This document shows, piece after piece, positions 45,031-53,577 of a stretch of DNA of 64,000 bases. The stretch covers positions 760,001 through 824,000 of the forward strand of contig NZ_AOGZ02000014.1 in assembly GCF_000332515.2 (NCBI RefSeq), given 5' to 3'. The notes beneath the pieces are model-generated. The model did no database searches, was not told the origin of the DNA, and was given only the letters and a program-made list of their open reading frames with translations. This stretch comes from Leptospira wolbachii serovar Codice str. CDC. Lineage in GTDB: Bacteria > Spirochaetota > Leptospiria > Leptospirales > Leptospiraceae. Each line of letters starts with the position of its first letter. Positions within the stretch are counted from its first letter, which is position 1. The position numbers and the translations under genes were made by a program.

Positions 45031-46701
45031 ATGCCAGGCCCAGACTCCTATACAGATAGAATCCTCCAAGATTTAGAAGCGAACGAAAACGGTTACTTCC
45101 AAATCGAAAATTCCGCTGGCAAAGCTATATTAAAAATCACTAAACCTGGCCCCAAAGGAAAAAAAGTAGATTACAAAGACGTATTAGCACGGGTCCAACT
45201 CTTTGGTGTTGAAGGTTATAACTCAGAACAAATCAAAAGAGCCGTAGCTTTAGCGGAGAACAAACCTGTAGAAATTGGAACCTGGTCCAAAGGCGATCCG
45301 ATAGGCTCGTATGCGGACATTACAATCTCCGAAGATCTTATGGAAGCCAAAATGGTTCTCCATCCACCCAAACATGGGGGAGCACTTCTCAGCGAATACC
45401 AGTTACGCGAACAGATAGCTTCCGTTGGAATCTCTGTTGGGATTATTGATTCAGTGATTCAAAACCAGGTAAAAAATCCAGATTTTTTTGTTCCCTATAC
45501 GATCGCCAAAGGGTATCCACCGATTCCTGGAAAGGATGGAGAAATTAAAATTTACTTTAGGTCAGACAACAAACCTCAGTTAGAAGAGGACGAACATGGA
45601 CGTATTGATTATAAAAACATTGGAGTCATCCAATCTGTCAAACCAGAGGATCTGATTGCCGAACGAATCCCTCCCAAAAAAGGCGAGTTTGGGAAAACCG
45701 TCAACGGATCCATGATCCCTTACCAAGAAGAAAAAACAGTCGATTGGAATCTGGGACCAAACGTGGAACTGAGAGGGGACAAACTGTACGCTAAAATCGC
45801 AGGCCGACCCGTTCTATCGACAGCATGGGAAATCAAAGTGGATGAAGTGATCCAACTAGAAGCCGTTGACTATTCCACGGGCAATATTGATTTTCCTGGA
45901 ACCATCATCGTAGAAGAAAAGATTGGAGATGGCTTTTCCTTAACCACAAGCGGAAGTATCATCATCCGAAATTCTGTAGGTAAGGCATTTCTCAAAGCTA
46001 AAGGTGATATTGTTTTATCGGGCGGGTTTATGGGAAGGGGCGAAGGTTATATAGAATCTGAAGGAAATATCTACGCCAAATTTGTGGAACAAGGAAAACT
46101 CACAGCCCAAGGGAGTATCTTTGTGGAAGAAGCAGTCATGCATTCCGAACTTTCTGCCAAAGATTTTATCCGCGTTGTAGGAGGCCGGGGAGAAGTCATT
46201 GGAGGAACAGTCATTGCTGGAAACTCTCTCACCTGTGCCAAACTCGGTGCCGTAGTGGAAACCAAAACCAAAGTGGCAATTGGAACTCCACCGGAGTTAC
46301 TTGATGAACTCAATCGGATGAAAAAGGAAATTGCAGACAAAGAAATCACTCTTCACAAAGTCCAACTAACACTTACAAAACTTGTAGAAAAAAGTCAGAA
46401 AAAAGATCTGACACTCGAAGAAAAAGAAACCATCACCAAACTAAAAGATGCAAACGAAAAATTCACAAAAGTTTTAGAAGCACAAACCAAACAATTCGAA
46501 ACTGCCCTTGGCTCTTACGAGCCAAATCCAGAAGCCTATGTGGATGTGGAAAGAGAAGTATTTCCGGGTGTAGACCTAAGTTTTGGTGCTGGAAAAAACT
46601 ACCGCATGGGAATCAATTCCCTGATAGGGAAAACTCATTTTTATTTAGGAACTGACGGTAGCATTCAAACTGACAGAACCGTTATCAGAAAGGAAGACTA
46701 A
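45031..46701 (+). CDS. FapA-family (DUF342) polymer-like protein
   Basis: A 556-residue protein of the FapA/DUF342 family. It has N-terminal and middle mixed domains and a right-handed beta-helix core (about 270-410, for example GNIDFPGTIIVEEKIGDGFS, GSIIIRNSVGKAFLKAKGDI, EGNIYAKFVEQGKLTAQGSI, GGTVIAGNSLTCAKLGAVVE). A long coiled coil (about 415-505) and a short C-terminal segment follow. Beta-helix cores like this resemble bactofilins. DUF342 proteins are linked to polar localisation or flagellar functions in other bacteria; the role here is unknown. It starts directly at the previous stop (TAAATG), so translation is coupled. Confidence 0.88.
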   Translation: MPGPDSYTDRILQDLEANENGYFQIENSAGKAILKITKPGPKGKKVDYKDVLARVQLFGVEGYNSEQIKRAVALAENKPVEIGTWSKGDPIGSYADITISEDLMEAKMVLHPPKHGGALLSEYQLREQIASVGISVGIIDSVIQNQVKNPDFFVPYTIAKGYPPIPGKDGEIKIYFRSDNKPQLEEDEHGRIDYKNIGVIQSVKPEDLIAERIPPKKGEFGKTVNGSMIPYQEEKTVDWNLGPNVELRGDKLYAKIAGRPVLSTAWEIKVDEVIQLEAVDYSTGNIDFPGTIIVEEKIGDGFSLTTSGSIIIRNSVGKAFLKAKGDIVLSGGFMGRGEGYIESEGNIYAKFVEQGKLTAQGSIFVEEAVMHSELSAKDFIRVVGGRGEVIGGTVIAGNSLTCAKLGAVVETKTKVAIGTPPELLDELNRMKKEIADKEITLHKVQLTLTKLVEKSQKKDLTLEEKETITKLKDANEKFTKVLEAQTKQFETALGSYEPNPEAYVDVEREVFPGVDLSFGAGKNYRMGINSLIGKTHFYLGTDGSIQTDRTVIRKED

Positions 46702-46707
46702 AAGCGA

Positions 46708-46725
46708 AGACTATTGTTTTAGTCT
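46708..46725. terminator. bidirectional hairpin between convergent genes
   Basis: AGACTA (46708-46713) and TAGTCT (46720-46725) form a 6-bp stem with a TTGTTT loop, overlapping the stop codon of the minus-strand lipoprotein gene. Position between convergent genes supports a weak terminator; there is no clear T-run. Confidence 0.35.
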
Positions 46726-47483
46726 CCGTTGATAATCCCTTCTTCTTCATCACGAGAAATTCTTTTTTCAGGTTTAAGATCTGCATCAACAGAGTTTGTC
46801 ACTTCTGGGATGGTAGTTTTCTTTCTTTTCTCAAATTTCAATTTTGCCAAATCTGCTTTATCGAAAACTAACCAATGTTTATTGCGAAAGCCAGAGACTT
46901 TTTTAAAAGAAAAACCAGGACCCTGCAGAATGTATGTGGATTGAGGAAAATGTTCAAAAGGAATGTCTGGAATATTGGACCAGTCAAAATAATTTCCTTG
47001 TTCATCATAAGAAATTTCTTTCTGAAGTTCCCCAAAAAGAATTTCTATCGAGGTTTCAGTAGACCAGATATAAAAACCTGTTCTAGAATAATGGGAAACT
47101 ACTGACCGCACTGGGTTGTACTTAGAAATAACAAGGAGCAGTTGGTCTGGTTTTAATTTTTGCAAACCATCGACAAGATCCAAAGCGAACTCTTTGATTT
47201 CTTTTTCTTCGAAGATATATCTGTTTACGTCTCCGTAAGAACTTTCTTCACGAAATCGAATGTTCCCAAGTAAATCTAGAACCTTATCTTCTGTGATTTC
47301 CACAGGATGGGCGAATGTCTTTGAAACAGAGGTTTCTGACTTTAAGCTGATTTTATCTCGAGCAACTGTGTAGATTGCAAATTCATTACTGCGAAAAAGT
47401 AAAGATCTAGACTTAACACCTGAAGCACAGGAATTCAAAGTGATTGATAGAACTAAGAGAGAGAAAATTCGATAGAGTTTCAT
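46719..47483 (-). CDS. hypothetical lipoprotein
   Basis: A 254-residue predicted lipoprotein: signal MKLYRIFSLLVLSITLNSC, Cys19. The mature part is mixed alpha/beta (FAIYTVARDKISLKSETSVS, LDLVDGLQKLKPDQLLLVIS, YIWSTETSIEILFGELQKEI) and ends in a Lys/Glu-rich tail (KRKKTTIPEVTNS ... RISRDEEEGIINGD). No family recognised. It lies 5 bp downstream of the STAS gene, so it may be in the same transcript. Confidence 0.68.
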   Translation of the reverse strand: MKLYRIFSLLVLSITLNSCASGVKSRSLLFRSNEFAIYTVARDKISLKSETSVSKTFAHPVEITEDKVLDLLGNIRFREESSYGDVNRYIFEEKEIKEFALDLVDGLQKLKPDQLLLVISKYNPVRSVVSHYSRTGFYIWSTETSIEILFGELQKEISYDEQGNYFDWSNIPDIPFEHFPQSTYILQGPGFSFKKVSGFRNKHWLVFDKADLAKLKFEKRKKTTIPEVTNSVDADLKPEKRISRDEEEGIINGD

Positions 47484-47488
47484 TACGC

Positions 47489-47848
47489 TTATGCCTCTAG
47501 AGTTTTTTGAAACTCCGGAAATTTAGAAAGGTATTCATCCAACGTCAAAATGGAAAGGATATGATTGAGTCCAGAAAGACGAAACACAGAGTTTAGATTT
47601 TTATTCAAATTGGTTACGAAGATTTCTACGCCACGATTGTGAAGGGCAGAAGATGCTTTGATCACAGCTCCGATTCCACTCGAGTCGAGAAACTTTACAG
47701 AATGGAAATCCATCGTCAATTTCCCAAAATTCTGACTTTCAATCGCCTTCTCAAATTCTTGATAAAACTCTCTCGAGTTTTCCATCAGGACATCCCTTTG
47801 GATCGATAGAAGCAGGTGATTTTCCTGACGGTGGCTTAGAATCAACAT
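47489..47848 (-). CDS. STAS-domain anti-sigma antagonist-like protein
   Basis: A 119-residue STAS (SpoIIAA/RsbV-type) protein. The core motif is FHSVKFLDSSGIGAVIKASS, where the second Ser of DSSG is the usual phosphorylation site. It continues as GVEIFVTNLNKNLNSVFRLS. In partner-switching systems these proteins are phosphorylated by an anti-sigma kinase and dephosphorylated by PP2C phosphatases, of which this window encodes two (at 16013 and 40317). No linked kinase is seen, so pairing is inferred. It follows the 62-residue gene by 54 bp. Confidence 0.9.
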   Translation of the reverse strand: MLILSHRQENHLLLSIQRDVLMENSREFYQEFEKAIESQNFGKLTMDFHSVKFLDSSGIGAVIKASSALHNRGVEIFVTNLNKNLNSVFRLSGLNHILSILTLDEYLSKFPEFQKTLEA

Positions 47849-47902
47849 AGTTGGATTAACAATACGTTACGATTCTCTGGATTTGTGTCAAGAAAATCGG
47901 CT

Positions 47903-48091
47903 TTATGAAAGAGGGGACAAATCCGTTAGATTCATCTCTAAATCGTGGGGATAGCCTTCTTTATCATTATAAACAACAATAGCTTTGTCTGATTGGATTT
48001 CTTTGATTTCCACTGTGGAACCGGTAAAGATAAAAATTCCTTTGTTTAGGAATGTTGGTTTTGTCAATTTTGCCTTATCGCCTGGCTTCAT
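47903..48091 (-). CDS. small SH3/KOW-like hypothetical protein
   Basis: A 62-residue ORF (MKPGDKAKLTKPTFLNKGIF, then GSTVEIKEIQSDKAIVVYND). The small-barrel pattern of Gly/Lys-rich strands, with GDKAKL and GSTVEI, resembles SH3-like or KOW-type folds seen in RNA- or protein-binding modules. Its ATG overlaps the preceding stop (ATGA), so it is translated in the same operon. Function unknown. Confidence 0.7.
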   Translation of the reverse strand: MKPGDKAKLTKPTFLNKGIFIFTGSTVEIKEIQSDKAIVVYNDKEGYPHDLEMNLTDLSPLS

Positions 48092-48882
48092 TCCTCACCC
48101 TCTGTTTTTAGATAGAGGTCCTTACCCGCCTTTTTCATGACATCAAAGATGTACATTTGACTGTGATCCACTCGGGTTCCAATGTCATAGATGGCGTCTG
48201 TAAAATCAGCACCTTCGATCTTGGCAGAAGCTAATTTGGCAAAACGTAAGTCAGCACCACGAAAATTGGCGTTTCTTAGATCGGCACCATTAAAAAAAGA
48301 AGCCTTTAAGTTAGCACCTTGAAAGTTGGCTCCCACAAAACTAGAGTTTTGCAAGAAGGCATTGTGAAGGTCAGCACCGCTGAAATCCACTCCATCCAAC
48401 TTTTCTTTTTCCAACATAACACTGGATAACTTGGCTTCCCGAAGATGGCCTTGGTTATGAAGGAGTTCCATTGTTTGGGATTTTGTGATACGGTTTTCTT
48501 TCGGAACCCCTTGCCCTGATTCATAATCTTCTACAGCTTTTTTGAGAGCAGCTACAGCGGATTCTGGGTAGTTTTTTCTTCTTTCAGGAAACTCAAAGAG
48601 AGTTTCTAAAGTTTCAGGTGTAAGGTTTTTCAGTTCTAAAAGGGATTTACCTTTAGCGTATTCGGTGGCCATAGCAAGAGCCACAATTCCGAACCCGCAG
48701 CCTGTTGTGGTGTAACTTGCGTCTTCCACAACCAAACTATCGTTTAACTTTAAATAAATGCGGTATCCGTCCCCGCAACCTGTGTTGCGGTAGTAGGAGA
48801 CGACGGTAGCATCGTCCATCTCACGGTAATTCATCCTTTGGTCGTTGATTTCTTTGTAGCGAGCAAAGTCCATTACTGCCAT
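48088..48882 (-). CDS. NifU/IscU-like N-terminus fused to pentapeptide repeats
   Basis: A 264-residue fusion. Residues 1-120 match the IscU/NifU scaffold fold: RYKEINDQRMNYREMDDATV, the first cluster ligand TGCGDGY (C36, with D38), TTTGCGFGIVALAMATEYAKG (C62) and EFPERRKNYPESAVAALKKA. In that last segment the third conserved Cys is absent and Tyr105 sits at or next to its place. Residues about 150-230 are pentapeptide repeats (A-D/N-L-x-x style: GADLHNAFLQ, GANLKASFFNGADLRNANFR). The ATG has GGGGGA upstream. It sits downstream of rho-rpmE. I know no characterised protein with this layout. Confidence 0.85.
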   Translation of the reverse strand: MAVMDFARYKEINDQRMNYREMDDATVVSYYRNTGCGDGYRIYLKLNDSLVVEDASYTTTGCGFGIVALAMATEYAKGKSLLELKNLTPETLETLFEFPERRKNYPESAVAALKKAVEDYESGQGVPKENRITKSQTMELLHNQGHLREAKLSSVMLEKEKLDGVDFSGADLHNAFLQNSSFVGANFQGANLKASFFNGADLRNANFRGADLRFAKLASAKIEGADFTDAIYDIGTRVDHSQMYIFDVMKKAGKDLYLKTEGEE

Positions 48883-48927
48883 GAGTGTTCCCCCTGTTTA
48901 TGATTAGACGGACGCGAGCAGGTGCTC

Positions 48928-49128
48928 TTACTTCATTTTGTATTTTTTCTTGAATTTGTCTACGCGGCCTGTTGTATCCAATAGTTTGGATTTTCCAGTG
49001 AAAAATGGATGGCAGTTGGAACAAATTTCCACACTGATATCCCCGGCAGTGGATCTAGTTTCGATCACAGTACCGCAAGCACATTTGATTTTGGCAGCTA
49101 CGTATTTTGGATGTATGTCAGTTTTCAT
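48928..49128 (-). CDS. rpmE: 50S ribosomal protein L31
   Basis: A 66-residue ribosomal protein of the zinc-binding (C+) type: KCACG (Cys16, Cys18) and [20 protein letters not shown] (Cys37, Cys40) give the usual zinc site. AAAGGG precedes the ATG. It lies 10 bp after rho, the common rho-rpmE arrangement, and 45 bp before the NifU-like gene. Under zinc starvation cells with a zinc-free paralogue swap it; no such paralogue is in the window. Confidence 0.97.
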   Translation of the reverse strand: MKTDIHPKYVAAKIKCACGTVIETRSTAGDISVEICSNCHPFFTGKSKLLDTTGRVDKFKKKYKMK

Positions 49129-49138
49129 GGTGGCCCTT

Positions 49139-50542
49139 TTAGTTCGTATTCATGCTGGCGAGGAATTGGTCGTTGGTCTTCGCGCCGCGCATTTTTTCAA
49201 TCAATAGTTCCATACTTTCGGTGATACTCATGGGAGAAAGTACTTTTCGGAGGATAAAGACTCGAGTGAGGGTATCCTGCGGAAGTAGGAGTTCCTCTTT
49301 TCTTGTTCCCGATCGGTTGATGTCGATGGCAGGGAAAATTCGTTTGTCAGCGAGTTTTCGGTCTAAATGGATTTCCATATTTCCCGTTCCCTTAAATTCC
49401 TCAAAAATCACCTCGTCCATTCGGGAACCAGTGTCAATGAGAGCTGTAGCGATGATAGTGAGTGAACCACCCTCTTCAATATTCCGTGCTGCTCCAAAGA
49501 AACGTTTTGGTTTGTGGAGGGCGTTGGAATCCACACCACCAGAAAGAATCTTTCCGGATGTCGGAACCACTTGGTTGTAAGCACGGGCAAGTCTTGTGAT
49601 GGAATCAAGGAGAATGACCACATCCTTTCCATGTTCCACGAGACGTTTTGCTTTTTCGATGACCATCTCCGCTACTTGGACGTGGCGTTGTGCTGGTTCA
49701 TCAAAAGTCGAACTCACCACTTCCCCCTTCACATGCCGAGCCATGTCGGTTACTTCTTCTGGACGTTCGTCAATGAGAAGTACAATGAGAAAGATTTCTG
49801 GGTGGTTTCTTGTAATCGCATTGGCAATGGATTGCATAAGAACCGTTTTACCCGTTCTAGGTGGTGCTACAATCAGAGCCCTTTGTCCTTTTCCAATCGG
49901 ACACATAAGATCAATGACTCGAGTGTCCAAATGGCTTGGATCAAACTCCATATTGATTCTTTCGTCTGGATAAAGCGGTGTTAAGTTATCAAATAAATTT
50001 CTTTTTTGAGCGACTTCTACTGGGAAACCGTTGATGGATTCCACTCGAAGCATGGCAAAAAATCTTTCTGCTTCTTTTGGAGGACGGATAAGCCCAGTTA
50101 CTGTATCACCCGTGCGAAGGCCAAACAGTTTAATTTGAGAAGGAGATACATAAATATCATCTGGACCTGGCACATAATTATAGTCAGGTGATCTTAAGAA
50201 ACCGTAACCATCGGGAAGTCTTTCCATCACTCCCGCTGCATGCACTTGACCATCTTTTTCGGTCTGTGCTTGGAGAAGAGCAAACATCAAATTTTGTTTT
50301 TTTAGTCCATGAGTGTTTTCCACTCCCAAACCTTTCGCAAGGTCAGCTAGTTCGTTGATGTTTTTTTTCTTGAGTTCTACTAAATCAAGTGGTGGAGGAA
50401 TGGGACCTTCGTATCGGCCCTTTTTCTTCTTAAATTGTTTTGGTGGTTCGGAACCATCTTCTTGGTCCATGATGCCGTTTGTATATTCGGTTTGGTCTTC
50501 GGGGGGATTAACTTGAATTTCGTCTTGTTTGCGTGATGCCAT
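49139..50542 (-). CDS. rho: transcription termination factor Rho
   Basis: A 467-residue hexameric RNA helicase that ends transcription at Rho-dependent sites. An N-terminal acidic/basic extension (about 1-65) precedes the Rho_N segment ([13 protein letters not shown]). The cold-shock RNA-binding domain has [20 protein letters not shown], with the usual aromatic stacking residues. The ATPase has Walker A APPRTGKT, Walker B VVILLDS, and Q/R-loop regions ([20 protein letters not shown]). The linker NVTRNLFD-type segment reads [13 protein letters not shown]. It is unlinked to the regulator gene by a hairpin (50655-50672) and co-transcribed with rpmE. Confidence 0.97.
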   Translation of the reverse strand: MASRKQDEIQVNPPEDQTEYTNGIMDQEDGSEPPKQFKKKKGRYEGPIPPPLDLVELKKKNINELADLAKGLGVENTHGLKKQNLMFALLQAQTEKDGQVHAAGVMERLPDGYGFLRSPDYNYVPGPDDIYVSPSQIKLFGLRTGDTVTGLIRPPKEAERFFAMLRVESINGFPVEVAQKRNLFDNLTPLYPDERINMEFDPSHLDTRVIDLMCPIGKGQRALIVAPPRTGKTVLMQSIANAITRNHPEIFLIVLLIDERPEEVTDMARHVKGEVVSSTFDEPAQRHVQVAEMVIEKAKRLVEHGKDVVILLDSITRLARAYNQVVPTSGKILSGGVDSNALHKPKRFFGAARNIEEGGSLTIIATALIDTGSRMDEVIFEEFKGTGNMEIHLDRKLADKRIFPAIDINRSGTRKEELLLPQDTLTRVFILRKVLSPMSITESMELLIEKMRGAKTNDQFLASMNTN

Positions 50543-50654
50543 AGATTGTTCTACATTGATTGTTAGAGTATTTGATTAAATTTGGGAAACCATTTGTGCA
50601 AGTTAAGTATGCAAGGGAAACAGCGAAGTGCGGAGGTGTTTTCTCAAACGGTAA

Positions 50655-50672
50655 GGAAAAAATCGTTTTTCC
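50655..50672 (-). terminator. AT-rich hairpin past the CBS/PAS/Fis regulator
   Basis: GGAAAAA (50655-50661) and TTTTTCC (50666-50672) form a 7-bp stem with an ATCG loop, 11 bp after the regulator's stop and 113 bp before the rho ATG. Read toward rho, it could end the regulator transcript or lie in the rho leader, where autoregulation by Rho is known in other bacteria. Confidence 0.4.
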
Positions 50673-50682
50673 CTCATTTTCG

Positions 50683-51846
50683 TCAACGTCTTTTTTTTGT
50701 CTTTTTTCTCGCTTGGGTTTGATTTTTATTCTGTTTCTTTGCCGGGCCTTGCGATTTTAAAGATTTTACTGATTTTTTAAGGATTTTGGCCTTTTTAGAG
50801 GGAAGTGGTTTGCTCTTCTCTGCTGTTTTTTTTGGCTTTGTATCTGGTTTCTCCGAGCGTTTTCTTGGGATCACGGTTTTCACCTTGGTTTCATTGCGGA
50901 AACGTTCCGAGAGTTTTAAAAATCGAATTCTGTTTTGCAAAGTAGTTCTTGGAACACCGAGCTCCGTTGCTGTATGAGAGATATTGTTTGAATTTCTTCC
51001 CAGCGACTTATGGATGTAATGTGCTTCCATTTCCTCCAAAACTGACTCCAAGGGAAGTTTGGAACGAAATGCTTCGTCTAAATTCGGGAATTCAGACTGT
51101 CCATTCTCCGCTGGATTGGCAAAAGAAGACGGAGAAAAATGGTATAAAAACCCAAAGACCTTTTTTTCTTTTTTTAGAGTAACGATTCTAAGTGTAACTC
51201 TAAGTTCTGTGACGTTCGCATACAAAACATTAGTGTCAGCATCCTTACCCAAACTCATATCATGGTCTTTTAAATAAGATGCGAGAACTTCTTTATTGAG
51301 ATTGTGGAGGTATTTTTCCGCCAACTGGAGTGAATCACGAAACAATGGTTTGGTGAGAATGTCATTCTCAAAGGTTTCGTTATAAAAAACAGTGGAACCG
51401 GTGACGTCCGTGGCAATGAGCCCATCTGGAAAATGGGAGAGGATGAGTTCCATAAACCATTGGACAGAGTCAGCGTTTTCTCTCTTTTTTTCGAGTTTTG
51501 ATTCGATTTCTTCTAATTTGGGATCGCGAATATGCGAAGAATCTAATTTAGTAAAGGCGGCAAGGAACCTAGGTTTGTCCCAATTGTCTTTTTTTTCTCC
51601 GTCCAGGCCAATGACAGGGATCTGGGTAGATTCTTTAAAAAATAAAAGTAGGTTTTCGTGGAGTTCTGTTTCGAGGATTTCCAAGGGAATTTCGTCCAGG
51701 TCTTCCCTTTCTCTTCCCAAATCGGACAACTCGCGGTGGACACGATCTTTGGAAAGTAGGCCCAATAACTCACCCTCCTCCGAAATCACAGGAAGGTGGG
51801 TGGCCCTTGTCAGCAGAAAATGACGATAGAGTGATTCGAACTTCAC
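50683..51846 (-). CDS. CBS-PAS-Fis-type regulator with Lys-rich tail
   Basis: A 387-residue protein. A CBS-like segment at the N-terminus (RATHLPVISEEGELLGLLSK, STQIPVIGLDGEKKDNWDK) is followed by a PAS-like domain (about 125-235; SHFPDGLIATDVTGSTVFYN). A Fis-type helix-turn-helix follows (about 265-312; SHTATELGVPRTTLQNRIRF). The last 70 or so residues are Lys/Arg-rich, low-complexity and lack acidic residues (for example KAKILKKSVKSLKSQ, KTKKRR). It lacks the AAA+ domain of NtrC-type activators. The GTG start has only weak upstream spacing. Direct DNA binding with a DNA-clamping tail is plausible. It precedes rho by 140 bp. Confidence 0.78.
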   Translation of the reverse strand: MKFESLYRHFLLTRATHLPVISEEGELLGLLSKDRVHRELSDLGREREDLDEIPLEILETELHENLLLFFKESTQIPVIGLDGEKKDNWDKPRFLAAFTKLDSSHIRDPKLEEIESKLEKKRENADSVQWFMELILSHFPDGLIATDVTGSTVFYNETFENDILTKPLFRDSLQLAEKYLHNLNKEVLASYLKDHDMSLGKDADTNVLYANVTELRVTLRIVTLKKEKKVFGFLYHFSPSSFANPAENGQSEFPNLDEAFRSKLPLESVLEEMEAHYIHKSLGRNSNNISHTATELGVPRTTLQNRIRFLKLSERFRNETKVKTVIPRKRSEKPDTKPKKTAEKSKPLPSKKAKILKKSVKSLKSQGPAKKQNKNQTQARKKTKKRR

Positions 51847-51892
51847 TAAGCAGTCATTCTTTGGGATTTAGTATCAGTGAAAATCGAAATTT

Positions 51893-52531
51893 TTAGTTTT
51901 CTTGAATCGTGTTTTGCTTTTGTTTATGAAGGCCCATCCAAATCGGTTGGACCCAAACGGAATCTGCCGTTTGGTATTCTTCGGGGATCTCTACTTTTTG
52001 CGATCGTAAAGACATAAGACTGTAAACTAGCGAACGTTTGTATGTGTGGAGCGAAAGTTGGTAATTCCCTGACAAAAAGTATTCCTTTGCATGGTCTTTT
52101 TCACTTTTTGCCATCACAAGATACCTTTGGATTTTTTCTTTAGTATCCCATTCCAAAGGTTTGGCACCAGTTTTATCTTCTCCTTCGAGAAGAATCCATT
52201 GTCCCATGGCTTTTTGGTAGAGTCCATTTGCTGATTCTTCCATAGGAAAACAGAGTTTACGTTGGGTAACAAGAAGATCCCCTTCAGCAATAGAAAGAGT
52301 TTTTTCAATTTCCACTCGATTGCCAGCTCGGTAGGTCTCCTCCACTTGTGTGCGAATGGCTTCAATGGAAGTTTTACCAATTTCTGGCTCCAACTTCAAT
52401 TGTTCTTTGATATCGAGAACCAGTGTTATTTTTCCATCTAATTGTTTTTTACGTTCCCTATAAGACATTGTGGTTTTGGCCACAAGTGAGAGTGTAAAAA
52501 CAAAGATGATAACACTGGTAATCCACTTCAT
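51893..52531 (-). CDS. exported hypothetical protein
   Basis: A 212-residue protein with an N-terminal signal (MKWITSVIIFVFTLSLVAKT). Helices then predominate (REREKKQLD-type REKKQLDGKITLVLDIKEQL, SIEAIRTQVEETYRAGNRVE, AEGDLLVTQRKLCFPMEESA, LQRYLVMAKSEKDH-type helices), TPR-like in pattern, ending with SGNYQLSLHTYKRSLVYSLM. The frame is open from 52639, but the first 36 residues overlap the upstream gene; the ATG at 52531, just past its stop, is chosen. Probably periplasmic and co-transcribed with the gene before it; family unknown. Confidence 0.72.
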   Translation of the reverse strand: MKWITSVIIFVFTLSLVAKTTMSYRERKKQLDGKITLVLDIKEQLKLEPEIGKTSIEAIRTQVEETYRAGNRVEIEKTLSIAEGDLLVTQRKLCFPMEESANGLYQKAMGQWILLEGEDKTGAKPLEWDTKEKIQRYLVMAKSEKDHAKEYFLSGNYQLSLHTYKRSLVYSLMSLRSQKVEIPEEYQTADSVWVQPIWMGLHKQKQNTIQEN

Positions 52532-52532
52532 A

Positions 52533-53525
52533 TTATTTTTTCTTTTCTTCTGGGTAGATAGCTTTTCCGTTTTCATCAAACTTAGGAATAGGAGGAACTG
52601 ACTCACGTCTTGCCCCTTCTGTCTCTTTGATTTGAGCATTGGCTTCCATTAACAAATCTAATTTTTTGGAAGTGATGAGACCATAGTTGTCATCATGTTG
52701 TTCCAAAAGATCCAAAGGTTTTGCATCAGGATTTCCTGGAGGGACAATCGTTCTTTCCATTCTTTTATTTTCAATGAAGTTGATGAGAGTATCTCTCACC
52801 TTCTCGTAGTTACGTTGTTTTTCTTCGTTACGAGCATCTTTCAAATCTTCGTTAGAACGGTATTGGTATTCTGGTTTGTCCTCATCCGGTGTTTTGCTAT
52901 AAATCATCGCAAGGATAGCAAAACGTTTGGCACGACGCAAATTAAGAATCCCTTCTTTATAAAGAGTCAGTTTGTATCGGTATTGGTGAGGGCTTGAGTT
53001 AAGACCTGTAGTGTAAAGATCTTCGGAAGAACGTAAGTCTCGAAAACCTAAACGTAACAATGCTTTGGCGTTATTGTCATTGGAACGAATGATGGTAGGA
53101 GCTGCTGCTTCAAGAAGTGCCCTTGCATCTTCAATGTATTTCTGTAGAACGATTTCAAAGATACTTTTCAATTCCCCTTGGGCTTGGCGGAGTTGGCGAA
53201 ATCCATGCACATAGTTACTTTGTAAGTACCACATGTTTCCACTAAAATCAGATTGGTTGGCTGCTTTTAGGAGTTTGAAATAATCAAAGTCCAAATTCTT
53301 TTTGGAAGGATCTGCAGCTGGAGCTTCTGCTCCCGGTTGGCCAGAGCTTTGCGCCTCTTCTTGGGAAGGTGCCAAATTGCTGAGAGCAACATTGATAAAA
53401 TTTAAGTTTTCTTTGTTTTCAAAGATTAAAATCCCCAGATTTGTTTGTTCTGGAGATACTGCGCTGATATGTGAGATGTGACCCACGACCATTGCAAAAA
53501 AGAGGATGAATTTCCATTTTCCCAT
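52533..53525 (-). CDS. exported hypothetical protein
   Basis: A 330-residue exported protein: signal MGKWKFILFFAMVVGHISHISA. An Ala/Pro/Glu-rich linker (about 52-75) follows. The rest is helical, with YVHGFRQLRQAQGELKSIFE, YIEDARALLEAAAPTIIRSN and ALLRLGFRDLRSSEDLYTTG. A Lys/Arg-rich, Pro-poor C-terminal segment ends PEEKKK. No domain recognised; the helical pattern again resembles TPR-like or adhesin stalks. It overlaps nothing but ends one base before the next gene's ATG, so the two are a pair. Located 52 bp downstream of dapL; may extend that transcript. Confidence 0.72.
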   Translation of the reverse strand: MGKWKFILFFAMVVGHISHISAVSPEQTNLGILIFENKENLNFINVALSNLAPSQEEAQSSGQPGAEAPAADPSKKNLDFDYFKLLKAANQSDFSGNMWYLQSNYVHGFRQLRQAQGELKSIFEIVLQKYIEDARALLEAAAPTIIRSNDNNAKALLRLGFRDLRSSEDLYTTGLNSSPHQYRYKLTLYKEGILNLRRAKRFAILAMIYSKTPDEDKPEYQYRSNEDLKDARNEEKQRNYEKVRDTLINFIENKRMERTIVPPGNPDAKPLDLLEQHDDNYGLITSKKLDLLMEANAQIKETEGARRESVPPIPKFDENGKAIYPEEKKK

Positions 53526-53577
53526 AGCTCTACCTTGTTTTATATATCGGAGCTACAGGAAAAACCAGGACTAAATT

